DNA from: an uncultured Blautia sp.
GTDB taxonomy: Bacteria; Bacillota; Clostridia; Lachnospirales; Lachnospiraceae
Reading direction: 5' to 3'
DNA: 64,000 nt
Assembly (NCBI GenBank): GCA_900539145.1
Contig: UQAX01000002.1
Location: 38,486-102,485, forward strand
Positions 32,086-40,655 of this stretch are shown piece by piece; within the stretch, counting starts at the first letter, position 1; each line of letters opens with the position of its first letter. The translations under genes and the position numbers were made by a program. Under the pieces are notes generated by a model, which searched no databases, was not told the DNA's origin, and worked only from the letters and a program-made list of their open reading frames with translations.

Positions 32086-34791
32086 CTATTTCTCCTTTTT
32101 TCCAAAACGGATTTTCATTTCCCGCTTAAATGCGTAAGGAAGAATGACCTTCATTTTATCCTCTGATTTGTGCATGGTACTACATTCCGGATGCTCTCTA
32201 TACAGATGAATGGCGTCAAACTCACATTTTGTAGTACAAACACCGCAGCCAATACATTTATTTTCATCTACAACAGAAGCTCCGCAGCCCAGACAACGTG
32301 CTGTTTCTTTTCTCACCTGTTCCTCTGTAAAGGTTTCCTTTGCATCTCTAAAGGATTTATGAGCGTCAATGTCTTTTCTCATACCCGGTATCTGACGGGA
32401 GGAATTATCGTATTCTTCCACCTGAATGTTACTCTTGTCAAGTTCAATAAACTGGCGTCTGTTTCTTCCGATTGTCAGACTGCTGTGTGGCTGCACAAAA
32501 CGGTGAATGGAAATCGCACCTTCTTTTCCCGCTGCAATGGCATCAATGGCAAATTTCGGTCCTGTGTAAACGTCACCGCCCACAAAGATATCCGGTTCTG
32601 CTGTCTGATACGTTACTTTATCTGCCACTGCGCCGTTTCCTCTGCCTAATTCAACCTTTGAGCCTTCTAATAAATTGCCCCAGACAATGCTCTGGCCGAT
32701 ACTTAAAAAGACTCTTTCGCAAGGAACGGTCATGGTTACAGCTTCATCGAATTTCGGTGCAAAGCGTTTGTTTTCATCAAATACAGAAAGACATTTCTTA
32801 AATACAATTCCTTTGACTTTTCCGTTTTCTGTAAGAATTTCCTTCGGTCCCCAGCCACAGTTCACAGTGATGCCTTCCTCCTGTGCCTCTGTGATTTCTT
32901 CTTCTGATGCAGGCATAATGTCTCTGCCCTCCAGACAGAACATAGAAACCTCAGATGCTCCGCAGCGGCTTGCAGTTCTTGCCACGTCAATGGCTACGTT
33001 TCCGCCGCCTACAACTACGGTACGTCCTTCCACCGGATAATTCTGATTATCACCTACTGTGCGAAGGAAATCTACGGCAGTCATAACACCTTCTGCATCT
33101 TCTCCTTGGATATTAGCTTTTCTTCCGCCCTGACATCCGATTGCAAGATAAAAGGCTTTATATCCCTGTTTCCGAAGCTCCTCTAAGGTAATATCTTTTC
33201 CCACTTCAATTCCGCATTTAATTTCCACGCCCATCTGACGCATCACATCAATTTCAGCCTCTACCACATCTTTTTCCAGTTTAAAAGAAGGAATTCCGTA
33301 AACCAGCATACCGCCCGGCTTTTCATTCTTTTCAAAAACAGTAGGTTTATAACCTTTTTCTGCCAGATAAAACGCACAGCTCAGTCCAGCCGGACCACCG
33401 CCGATAATGGCAATCTTCTCCTCAAACAGTCTGCCTGTGGTAGGTGGAATAATTGGCGGAATATAACGGTTCTCTGCTGTTAAATCCTGCTTCGCAATAA
33501 ATTTCTTTACTTCATCAATAGCAACTGCCTGATCAATGGTTCCTCTTGTGCAGGCATCTTCACATCTACGGTTACAGATATGTCCGCACACTGCCGGAAA
33601 CGGGTTTTCTTTTTTAATCAAAGCCAGCGCTTCTCTATATTTGCCCTGTGCTGCCTTTTTCAAGTAGCCCTGTACTGCAATGTGAGCGGGACAGGCTGTT
33701 TTACATGGCGCTGTACCGGTGTCATAACAGTTAATTCGATTGTTATCTCGATAATCTTCATCCCATTTCTCCGGTCCCCACTTCACGGTATCGGGCAGCT
33801 CATGCTTTGGATATTCCATTGGTCCGTCTTTGGTACAGAGCTTTTGTCCCAGCTTTACCGCTCCTGCCGGACAGTATTCCACACATCTTCCGCAGGCAAC
33901 ACAGTTTTCGGTCTTTACGTGGGCAACATAAGCAGATCTGGACATATTCGGTGTATTAAACAACTGAGAAGTACGCAGTGCATAACATACATTTACATTA
34001 CAATTACAGATAGCAAAAATTTTATTTTTCCCGTCAATATTAGTAATCTGATGCACAAATCCGTTGTCCTCTGCCCGTTTTAAAATATCCAGCACTTCCT
34101 CGTAAGTAATATAACGTCCGCCTTTTTGTGTCTCGACTACATAGTCCGCCATATCACCAACTGCAATACACCAATCTTCCGGATCATCTGCACAGCCTTC
34201 CTCATAAGTCTGTCTTGACAATCTGCAGGAGCATGGGCTTGCCGCATATTTTCCCTCATATTTTTTCAGCCAATGAGAAATGTGTTCAATATCAATGGAC
34301 TGATTTTCCATTTCAATTGCCTTCTCCACCGGAATAACGTGCATACCGATACCGGCTCCTCCCGGCGGCACCATCGGCGTTACCTTCTCTAAGGGCAATC
34401 TGGACATTCTTTCAAAAAATTTACCAAGCTCCGGATGTTCTTCCAGCTGTTTGCGGTTCATATTGGTAAACTCCGCACTGCCCGGCACAAACATCGGCAG
34501 TATGTACTGTTTTTCTTTCTGCGGATTTTCCCAGTTATATTCCAGCAGACCTACAATACTCATTTCTTCCAAAAGTCTTTCCAGCTCTTTTTCTTCTTTT
34601 CCTGTTGCCTTTAAAAGCTGTGGAAACGTCATAGGCTTACGCACTTTCATTTTCAGCGCTACCTCTGCCATTTCATCTGTTACAATACAGGCAAGCCCCC
34701 AGTATTCCGGATCATCCACCGTAACCTTGTGCCCGATACGGTCTGTGATTTTCTGTCCCAGCTTTAAAATTAATTCTCTTTTCTCTGCCAT
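32086..34791 (-). CDS. Multi-domain iron-sulfur flavoprotein oxidoreductase (GltD-like core)
   Basis: The 901-residue protein has five recognisable parts. Residues 1-95 look like a winged helix. Residues about 150-285 are a cysteine-rich domain with SPCSCRLS and FAICNCNVNVC. A four-Cys ferredoxin motif CVACGRCVEYCPAG sits near 294. A GltD/NfnB-like core spans about 350-780, with Fer4_20 cysteines (CKTACPAH, CGHICNRRCEDAC), FAD site AIIGGGPAGLSCAFY near 462 and NAD(P) site VVVGGGNVAIDVARTA near 594. A C-terminal [4Fe-4S] motif CIGCGVCTTKCEF sits near 843. It probably moves electrons between NAD(P)H and ferredoxin-like carriers. Its place between hypB and hypA suggests it serves or supplies a nickel enzyme. 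No reaction can be named. Confidence 0.85.
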   Translation of the reverse strand: MAEKRELILKLGQKITDRIGHKVTVDDPEYWGLACIVTDEMAEVALKMKVRKPMTFPQLLKATGKEEKELERLLEEMSIVGLLEYNWENPQKEKQYILPMFVPGSAEFTNMNRKQLEEHPELGKFFERMSRLPLEKVTPMVPPGGAGIGMHVIPVEKAIEMENQSIDIEHISHWLKKYEGKYAASPCSCRLSRQTYEEGCADDPEDWCIAVGDMADYVVETQKGGRYITYEEVLDILKRAEDNGFVHQITNIDGKNKIFAICNCNVNVCYALRTSQLFNTPNMSRSAYVAHVKTENCVACGRCVEYCPAGAVKLGQKLCTKDGPMEYPKHELPDTVKWGPEKWDEDYRDNNRINCYDTGTAPCKTACPAHIAVQGYLKKAAQGKYREALALIKKENPFPAVCGHICNRRCEDACTRGTIDQAVAIDEVKKFIAKQDLTAENRYIPPIIPPTTGRLFEEKIAIIGGGPAGLSCAFYLAEKGYKPTVFEKNEKPGGMLVYGIPSFKLEKDVVEAEIDVMRQMGVEIKCGIEVGKDITLEELRKQGYKAFYLAIGCQGGRKANIQGEDAEGVMTAVDFLRTVGDNQNYPVEGRTVVVGGGNVAIDVARTASRCGASEVSMFCLEGRDIMPASEEEITEAQEEGITVNCGWGPKEILTENGKVKGIVFKKCLSVFDENKRFAPKFDEAVTMTVPCERVFLSIGQSIVWGNLLEGSKVELGRGNGAVADKVTYQTAEPDIFVGGDVYTGPKFAIDAIAAGKEGAISIHRFVQPHSSLTIGRNRRQFIELDKSNIQVEEYDNSSRQIPGMRKDIDAHKSFRDAKETFTEEQVRKETARCLGCGASVVDENKCIGCGVCTTKCEFDAIHLYREHPECSTMHKSEDKMKVILPYAFKREMKIRFGKKEK

Positions 34792-34819
34792 AAGCGACTC
34801 TCCTTTTCTTTCTCTTTTT

Positions 34820-35488
34820 CTATTCTTTCCAATGTCTTACTTCATCCAAAAGCCAATCTGTCCACTGCTGCATTCCTTCCCCTGTCTTTGCACTGATGGG
34901 AATGATTTTTGCCTTTGGATTACGCATCAGAATATTTCTTTTACATGCTTCCATGTCAAACTCAAAATACGGAAGTACGTCTATTTTGTTAATCAAAACC
35001 ACGTCACACACAGAAAACATCAACGGGTATTTCAGCGGTTTATCGTGACCTTCCGGCACACTTAAAATCATAACGTTCTTTACTGCCCCTGTGTCAAATT
35101 CCGCAGGACAGACTAAATTACCTACATTTTCCAAAATTGCCAAATCCAGCTCATCTGCCTCAAGACCTTCCAGCCCCTGCGCAGTCATGCCTGCATCTAA
35201 ATGACACATTCCCCCTGTATGAAGCTGAATGGTTTTTACCCCTAAATCGGATATGGTTTTCGCATCTACATCAGAGTCAATATCTGCCTCCATAACCCCA
35301 ATGCGAAGCTCCCCTTTTAAAGCTTCAATGGTTCCTGTAAGGGTTGTGGTTTTTCCTGAACCGGGAGAAGACATTAGGTTTAATAGGAATAACTTTTTCT
35401 CCTTCAACTGCTTGCGAAGCTCATCGGCACGTTTTTCATTGCCGGAAAATACACTTTTTTTAATTTCCAGAACTTTAAATTTGTCCAT
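34820..35488 (-). CDS. hypB: Nickel-binding GTPase HypB
   Basis: The 222-residue GTPase has the P-loop SSPGSGKTTTL, the metal site formed by GGMCHLDAGM and LVCPAEFD, the NKID specificity motif and SAKTGEGMQQW at the end. It lacks the N-terminal His-rich stretch that stores nickel in some homologues. With HypA it delivers nickel to a hydrogenase-type site in a GTP-dependent step. It is the first gene of its operon and has a clear promoter with a palindromic operator in the leader. Confidence 0.95.
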   Translation of the reverse strand: MDKFKVLEIKKSVFSGNEKRADELRKQLKEKKLFLLNLMSSPGSGKTTTLTGTIEALKGELRIGVMEADIDSDVDAKTISDLGVKTIQLHTGGMCHLDAGMTAQGLEGLEADELDLAILENVGNLVCPAEFDTGAVKNVMILSVPEGHDKPLKYPLMFSVCDVVLINKIDVLPYFEFDMEACKRNILMRNPKAKIIPISAKTGEGMQQWTDWLLDEVRHWKE

Positions 35489-35505
35489 TGCTCTTCCTCC
35501 GTTCT

Positions 35506-35522
35506 AATTGGTTGTACCAATT
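35506..35522. promoter_or_regulatory. Palindromic operator AATTGGT-TGT-ACCAATT in the hypB leader
   Basis: The 7-base arms are perfectly inverted. The core fits the FadR/GntR consensus TNGTNNNACNA. It lies between the predicted transcription start (about 35532) and the ribosome-binding site, a roadblock position. A similar 11-base core TGGTATAACCA lies upstream at 35649-35659. Confidence 0.65.
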
Positions 35523-35538
35523 TTGTTATTTTATTAAC

Positions 35539-35567
35539 ATTATATTATTATGACGATTTTTTGTCAA
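35539..35567 (-). promoter_or_regulatory. Promoter of the hypB operon
   Basis: TTGACA (35562-35567) and TATAAT (35539-35544) are exactly 17 bases apart on the minus strand; both hexamers match consensus perfectly. Confidence 0.9.
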
Positions 35568-35670
35568 TATAACTTCTGATTTTCATATATTTTATCCTAT
35601 TTTTCTCTGTTTTTTCCTTCGTTTATGTCAATTTTTATATTTGGTATCTGGTATAACCAATTCCATTTTT

Positions 35671-35716
35671 TTAAAAAAAAGAGAGGATATGATAAATCTC
35701 AAATCATAACCTCTCT
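35671..35716 (-). terminator. Terminator of the glgB-mscS-flavodoxin unit
   Basis: A stem built from AGAGAGG and CCTCTCT arms plus an inner ATGAT/ATCAT pair is followed on the minus strand by T8. It directly follows the zinc-ribbon gene. Confidence 0.8.
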
Positions 35717-35725
35717 CTATCAACT

Positions 35726-36142
35726 TTAGCTGTTCTTAACAAATTCAGCTCCACATTTGGGGCATCTTACACTAATCTTACCTTTTCCCTTTGGAATACG
35801 GATTTTCTGTTTGCACTGGGGACATGTATAAATATGAAAGTCCTTTCTCTGCTGCTGTATGTATTTTGTTTTCCCGAAAAATCTTCGTACCTTATTTTCC
35901 AATGCCAGATACTTTTGATTTTCCGCATATCGCTTTGAAATATTTCTGGAAAACACACGGAAATAAATAAGAATAACAAGTAAAAATTCCCATGAAGTAA
36001 GCAACACGCTAAAATATACATTATCCACGAAAATATCCAACATGGCACAGACCAGAAAAACAATCAGCATCGCCTGATTTAAACGGTCACTGCCATACCT
36101 CCCATACATAAATCGCTGAAACGCTTCTCTTATTTTATTCAT
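35726..36142 (-). CDS. Small membrane protein with C-terminal zinc ribbon
   Basis: The protein has 138 residues from the ATG at 36142, which lies 8 bases inside the end of the flavodoxin gene and is preceded by AGGAAG. It has two membrane segments (about 25-75), a basic linker, and a C-terminal zinc ribbon with CPQC and CPKC. Zinc-ribbon membrane proteins of this shape are common in Clostridia and have no known function. It is co-translated with the flavodoxin. Confidence 0.75.
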   Translation of the reverse strand: MNKIREAFQRFMYGRYGSDRLNQAMLIVFLVCAMLDIFVDNVYFSVLLTSWEFLLVILIYFRVFSRNISKRYAENQKYLALENKVRRFFGKTKYIQQQRKDFHIYTCPQCKQKIRIPKGKGKISVRCPKCGAEFVKNS

Positions 36143-36668
36143 ATTGCAATTCTTCCTTCCTGATATCTTCAAATACCTTTTGTACAAAGGCTTTTGCGCC
36201 TTCTAAATCCTGCGTGTCAGGATGAAGCATTGCCATGTCGAAATTACGGAGCATGGCATTTATCATCTTCGTATTTTCCGGTGTCTTCATGCTGAGATAT
36301 TTCTCTCGCACGGAAATCGGCATCTTTCCCTGACAGATGTAAGCGCCCAGATATTCGTTGTCATCCTCAATAAAAACACGTATGTTTTCTTCGATTTTTT
36401 TATAATATTCCAAATCATTTCCCATGCCGCAGGTACCGAATAATGCAATCTTCTTTCCCTGAAGACTGCCCAGATAATCCAACACCTCCACGCTGGCGCT
36501 TCCTCTGTCCGTCCAAAATCCTATAAAATATATGTCTCCCATTTCATAATCTGTCTGTCCTTCTAAAGGTGCAATATCCTTACACTGTCCGGGAACAGCC
36601 TCAAAAATTGCTTTTGCCAGCTTTTCTGTATTGCCGGTTCTGCTCTTGTACAATACCTGCGTTTTCAT
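36135..36668 (-). CDS. Flavodoxin family protein
   Basis: The 177-residue protein starts MKTQVLYKSRTGNTEKLA, where SRTGNTEKLA is the FMN phosphate loop of flavodoxins. The flavin-stacking loops lie in IGFWTDRGSAS and FGTCGMGNDLEYY. It should be a one- or two-electron carrier. An ATG two codons upstream (36674) is almost as good a start. The BilS flavodoxins of bilirubin-reducing gut bacteria belong to this broad group, but no bilR-like gene is present, so I do not use that name. A perfect 10-base inverted repeat brackets the region upstream of the start. Confidence 0.85.
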   Translation of the reverse strand: MKTQVLYKSRTGNTEKLAKAIFEAVPGQCKDIAPLEGQTDYEMGDIYFIGFWTDRGSASVEVLDYLGSLQGKKIALFGTCGMGNDLEYYKKIEENIRVFIEDDNEYLGAYICQGKMPISVREKYLSMKTPENTKMINAMLRNFDMAMLHPDTQDLEGAKAFVQKVFEDIRKEELQYE

Positions 36669-36783
36669 GTTCATCTTCCCTTCTATTGTTGTCATAATAG
36701 TATTTTATCACAAAACAATAGAAATAATATTTCTTAATTCTTAAAAACTCTAAACTCTCTATAAAGTTTTTCCTGCATACACT

Positions 36784-37668
36784 TTATTTAATATGCACGT
36801 CCAACTGAGGAAACGGAATTTCAATTCCCTGTTCATCAAAGGTAAGCTTGATTTTTTCATTCAAACGCCACTTTGTCGCCCAGTATTCCTCTGTCTTTAC
36901 CCATGCCCGAAGTCCCAAAATCACACTGTCTGCCGCCAGCTCGTCTACAAAGACCTGCATTTCCTGATCCGACATAATACTGGCATCCTCGTGAAGCAGT
37001 GTTTCTAAAATTTTCTTGGCTTTTTTCAAATCTGCCTGATAGGAAATTCCCACCTTAATTTCCAGCTTGCGGTTGTCCTTTGCCGTCACATTGACAATAC
37101 TGGAATTGGTAAGCGCTCCGTTTGGGACGGTAATTCTTCGGTTATCCACTGTGGATAAGGTTGTGTAAAAAAGGTCAATTTTTACAACCGTGCCCTCTTG
37201 CTTTCCCGAATTTTCAATAATATAATCTCCGATTACAAAAGGTCTTAAAATCAGGATAATCACTCCGCCTGCAAGGTTTGACAAGCCCCCCTGCAAGGCA
37301 AGACCAATAGCAACACCACTGGATGCCAAAAGTGCGGCAATGGAAGACTCCTTCACTCCAAAGCTGGTTGCAATGGAAACAATCAGGAAGAAATACATGG
37401 CAGCCTTTGCGAATGAGGATACAAATTGTGTAACTCCGGTATCTGCATTCGCCCTGTTCATAGATGCCACAATCAATTTGCAAAGTTTATGAATGATTTT
37501 ACTGGCAACTACATAGACCAAAATTGCCAGAAGGACTCTCCCTGCAAAGCTTCCGATTAAGGGCAGCTTCTGACTCCAGTAATCCCATGTGAGATACTGT
37601 CTGAAAAACTCTCCAATTCCCGCAATTTCCAACGGTTCTGTCAGTGCGTCTGTCAAGATAATTCTCAT
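36784..37668 (-). CDS. mscS: Small-conductance mechanosensitive channel (MscS family)
   Basis: The 294-residue protein has three N-terminal membrane helices. The third is the pore helix with the Gly/Ala-rich stretch ALLASSGVAIGLALQGGLSN, followed by the beta domain (GDYIIENSGKQEGTVVKIDL, core IIENSGKQEGTVVKIDL) and the C-terminal cage domain ending LDVHIK. The channel opens under membrane tension and lets solutes out after hypo-osmotic shock. The start overlaps the end of glgB by 4 bases (ATGA), so the two are translated together. Confidence 0.94.
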   Translation of the reverse strand: MRIILTDALTEPLEIAGIGEFFRQYLTWDYWSQKLPLIGSFAGRVLLAILVYVVASKIIHKLCKLIVASMNRANADTGVTQFVSSFAKAAMYFFLIVSIATSFGVKESSIAALLASSGVAIGLALQGGLSNLAGGVIILILRPFVIGDYIIENSGKQEGTVVKIDLFYTTLSTVDNRRITVPNGALTNSSIVNVTAKDNRKLEIKVGISYQADLKKAKKILETLLHEDASIMSDQEMQVFVDELAADSVILGLRAWVKTEEYWATKWRLNEKIKLTFDEQGIEIPFPQLDVHIK

Positions 37669-39956
37669 CTTCTATTTTCCTCTTTTATGTGTTCTTCTTT
37701 TATTTTCTGTTCCAATTCTCTGCGTATCTTCGACTCTTTTACAGGCTTTTCTCCACATTCCTTTACAGAAAAAATCTGTACGGAAAGAGGCGCAACCTGA
37801 ATTTTAACGGAATACGGCCTTTCGTCCTTTTCCTCTTTTTTTGATTTCTGTACTTCGCTGTTTTTTACGCCTGTACCTCCAAAGCTTTCATCATCACTGT
37901 TAAAGATTTCTCTGTATTCCCCTGCATAAGGAACACCCATCGCATAGTCCTCATACGCCAAATCAGAAAAGTTGCATACAACCACTAAGGTATCTGCTTT
38001 TTTCTCACCCTTTCGAAGGAAAGTAAGCATATTTTTTTCTGCTTCGATATGATTGATCCACGCAAAGCCGTCAGGCGTATCGTCATATTCATAGAATGCC
38101 GGATAGCCCCTGTAAAGCTTTAATAATGCTTTTACATAATTATGCAGTTGTTTATGCTCTTTTTCCTTTAACAGCTCCCAGTCCAGAGAAGTTTTTTCAG
38201 ACCATTCTTTTTCCTGTGCAAAGTCCTGTCCCATAAATAAAAGCTTCTTGCCGGGATGTGTCATCCAAAAGCCATAGGCTGCTCGCAGATTTGCCAGCTT
38301 CTTATCTTTTTCACCGGGCATTTTATTAAGGAAAGAACCTTTTCCGTGTACCACCTCATCATGAGAAAAACTAAGCAAAAATTTTTCGCTGTATGCGTAC
38401 AGCATACTGAAAGTCAGCTCATCATGGACACCGCTTCTGAAAATGGGATCTTTTCTCATATAATCCAGAAAATCATTCTGCCAGCCCATATTCCATTTTC
38501 GGTCAAAGCCTAAACCATTCTCCTCTAAATCTCCTGTAACTGCCGGCCATGCGGTAGACTCCTCTGCAATCAAAAGGGCATCGGGATATTTCTTTTTAAA
38601 GATAGAATTTAAGTGTTTTAAAAATTCCACGGCTTCCAGATTTTCATTTCCGCCATAAATATTTGCCTGCCACTGTCCATCCTGTCTGCCGTAATCCAGA
38701 TAGAGCATGGATGCCACCGCATCCATACGGATACCATCTGCATGGTATTTTTCCGCCCAGAACAAGGCATTGGATATAAGGAAATTCTTTACTTCAGGGC
38801 TGGCATAGTCAAATACCAGCGTTCCCCAGTGGGGATGCTCTGCCTTCTCTGCTTGGGCATATTCATAGAGAGGCGTACCGTCAAAGCCTGCCAAAGCAAA
38901 ATCATCTTTTGGAAAATGTGCCGGAACCCAGTCTAAAATCACTCCAATCTCATTTTGGTGCATGTAATCTACAAAATACATGAAGTCCTCGCAGCTTCCA
39001 AAGCGACTGGTGGGCGCATAATAGCCTGTCACCTGATATCCCCATGACTCATCTAAAGGATGCTCCATCACAGGTAATAATTCCACATGGGTATACCCCA
39101 TTTCTTTTACATAATCGCACAGCAGCTTTGCCAATTCCCGATAATTATAAAACTCTCTGCCATCATCCGGCTTTTTCCATGAGCCTAAATGTACCTCATA
39201 TACAGACAGCGGTTTGTCTTCTTCCTGAAGCTTGCCTCTTTTTTTCATCCACAGACTGTCTTTCCATTGGTAATCAGATAAATCTGCCACCACAGAAGCA
39301 TTGCACGGACGCACCTCCGCCTGATTTGCATAAGGGTCTGCTTTTAAAAATACCCGTAAATCTTTTGTTTTGATTTCATATTTGTACAAATCCGAAGGTT
39401 TTACACCGGGGATAAACAATTCAAAAATCCCCGACAAAGGAAGTCTGTTCATCTGATGCACTCTGCCGTCCCAATGATTAAAATCTCCTACTACGCTGAC
39501 ACGCAGAGCATTAGGCGCCCAAACTGCAAAGTGTACGCCCCAGACGCCTTTTATCTTTTGATAATGTGCTCCTAATTTCTCATATATATCATAACAAATT
39601 CCTGCACGGAATTTCTTTTCTTCCTCTTTTGTAATCTGACCTTCGAAATAATACGGATCCTGTACCAGTTTTTCTTCACCACTTTCAAATAAAACCTGAT
39701 ACACATAATTTAAAACCTGTTTTTCCGGTACCAGACAAGCAAAAAATCCTGCCTCATCCTGCATTTCCATCTTATATTCTTGTTTCTTTTTTCCAAAAAG
39801 AAGCTTCACTTTCTGTGCTCCCGGAAAAAAGCACTGAAACAAAATACCATTTTTCATAATTTTCGGTCTAAGTGTTTTCTGCGGCTCATTTTCCTCTGAG
39901 TAAACAAGAGCCTCTATCTTTTGCCAATCCATTAAATTATATAATTCTTCAGCCAT
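37665..39956 (-). CDS. glgB: 1,4-alpha-glucan branching enzyme
   Basis: The 763-residue enzyme adds alpha-1,6 branches to glycogen. Two early carbohydrate/starch-binding modules (about 1-230) precede the GH13 barrel. The nucleophile Asp lies in GIRMDAVASMLY near 410, the acid/base Glu in LLIAEESTAWP near 460, and the transition-state Asp in SFSHDEVVHGKGS near 532. The ATG at 39956 follows AGGAGG; an upstream extension of the frame has no such site. No other glycogen gene is nearby. A charged Lys/Glu tail of about 40 residues follows the last barrel domain. Confidence 0.95.
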   Translation of the reverse strand: MAEELYNLMDWQKIEALVYSEENEPQKTLRPKIMKNGILFQCFFPGAQKVKLLFGKKKQEYKMEMQDEAGFFACLVPEKQVLNYVYQVLFESGEEKLVQDPYYFEGQITKEEEKKFRAGICYDIYEKLGAHYQKIKGVWGVHFAVWAPNALRVSVVGDFNHWDGRVHQMNRLPLSGIFELFIPGVKPSDLYKYEIKTKDLRVFLKADPYANQAEVRPCNASVVADLSDYQWKDSLWMKKRGKLQEEDKPLSVYEVHLGSWKKPDDGREFYNYRELAKLLCDYVKEMGYTHVELLPVMEHPLDESWGYQVTGYYAPTSRFGSCEDFMYFVDYMHQNEIGVILDWVPAHFPKDDFALAGFDGTPLYEYAQAEKAEHPHWGTLVFDYASPEVKNFLISNALFWAEKYHADGIRMDAVASMLYLDYGRQDGQWQANIYGGNENLEAVEFLKHLNSIFKKKYPDALLIAEESTAWPAVTGDLEENGLGFDRKWNMGWQNDFLDYMRKDPIFRSGVHDELTFSMLYAYSEKFLLSFSHDEVVHGKGSFLNKMPGEKDKKLANLRAAYGFWMTHPGKKLLFMGQDFAQEKEWSEKTSLDWELLKEKEHKQLHNYVKALLKLYRGYPAFYEYDDTPDGFAWINHIEAEKNMLTFLRKGEKKADTLVVVCNFSDLAYEDYAMGVPYAGEYREIFNSDDESFGGTGVKNSEVQKSKKEEKDERPYSVKIQVAPLSVQIFSVKECGEKPVKESKIRRELEQKIKEEHIKEENRR

Positions 39957-39976
39957 ATTGTGCCTCCTTTTTTTTA

Positions 39977-40005
39977 ATATTATCATCAATCTGGTAAATT
40001 GTAAA
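39977..40005 (-). promoter_or_regulatory. Promoter of glgB
   Basis: TTTACA (40000-40005) and TAATAT (39977-39982) are 17 bases apart on the minus strand. Confidence 0.65.
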
Positions 40006-40075
40006 GTTTCGCCCAATCCCTTCTAAAATTTGTATATATAAATTGTATATTTTTTGTTTTTATAACAGAAAATGA

Positions 40076-40104
40076 TTGTAGATTTTACACATATCAAGTA
40101 TAAT
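40076..40104 (+). promoter_or_regulatory. Promoter of the hydrogenase operon
   Basis: TTGTAG (40076-40081) and TATAAT (40099-40104) have a 17-base spacer; the leader to the first start codon is about 70 bases. Confidence 0.7.
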
Positions 40105-40178
40105 ATGATTAGCTTCGCAAAGTGAAGGTTTATTTCCCTTTGGCTGCGTATTTGACTATTAGGAGGAGGTATCAAAGC

Positions 40179-40655
40179 ATGCTTGACCAAAGTTATTATG
40201 AAAAAACCGATGAAATCATCGAATTTTATGGCCGTAAAGCAAGTTCATTAATTCCCATTATGCAGGATATTCAGGCAGAATATCGTTATCTGCCCGGAGA
40301 GCTGCTGACCTATGTTGCGAAAGAAATCGGAGTACGTGAGGCAAAAGCTTACAGTGTGGCAACTTTCTATGAAAATTTCTCTTTTGAACCAAAAGGAAAA
40401 TACATAATTAAAGTTTGTGACGGCACTGCCTGTCATGTCCGCAAATCTATTCCTATTTTAGAAGCCCTGCAAAAGGAGCTGGGGCTTAGCAAGAAAAAGC
40501 ATACCACAGATGATATGCTGTTCACCGTAGAAACGGTTTCCTGTCTGGGTGCCTGCGGATTAGCGCCTACTATGACGGTAAACAACGAAGTTTATCCTTC
40601 CATGACGCCGGAAAAAGCTCTGGATTTAATCGCAGAACTGAGAGGTGATAATGTA
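40179..40655 (+). CDS. hydC: NADH-linked hydrogenase, NuoE-like [2Fe-2S] subunit
   Basis: The 159-residue protein (stop codon ends at 40658) has the thioredoxin-like [2Fe-2S] fold of NuoE/HydC, with ligands in CDGTACH and CLGACG separated by about 35 residues. The helical N-terminus includes SLIPIMQDIQAEYRYLPGE. The ATG at 40179 follows AGGAGGAGG; the frame is open further upstream but only through promoter sequence. It is the first gene of hydCBA and overlaps hydB by 4 bases. Confidence 0.93.

Noticed and set aside
35600..35640. A second TTGACA upstream of hypB as an alternative promoter
   Set aside because: No -10 box lies at a usable distance; the copy at 35562-35567 has perfect spacing.
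36135..36668. Naming the flavodoxin BilS
   Set aside because: The fold fits, but no bilirubin reductase gene is nearby and the sequence alone does not decide it.
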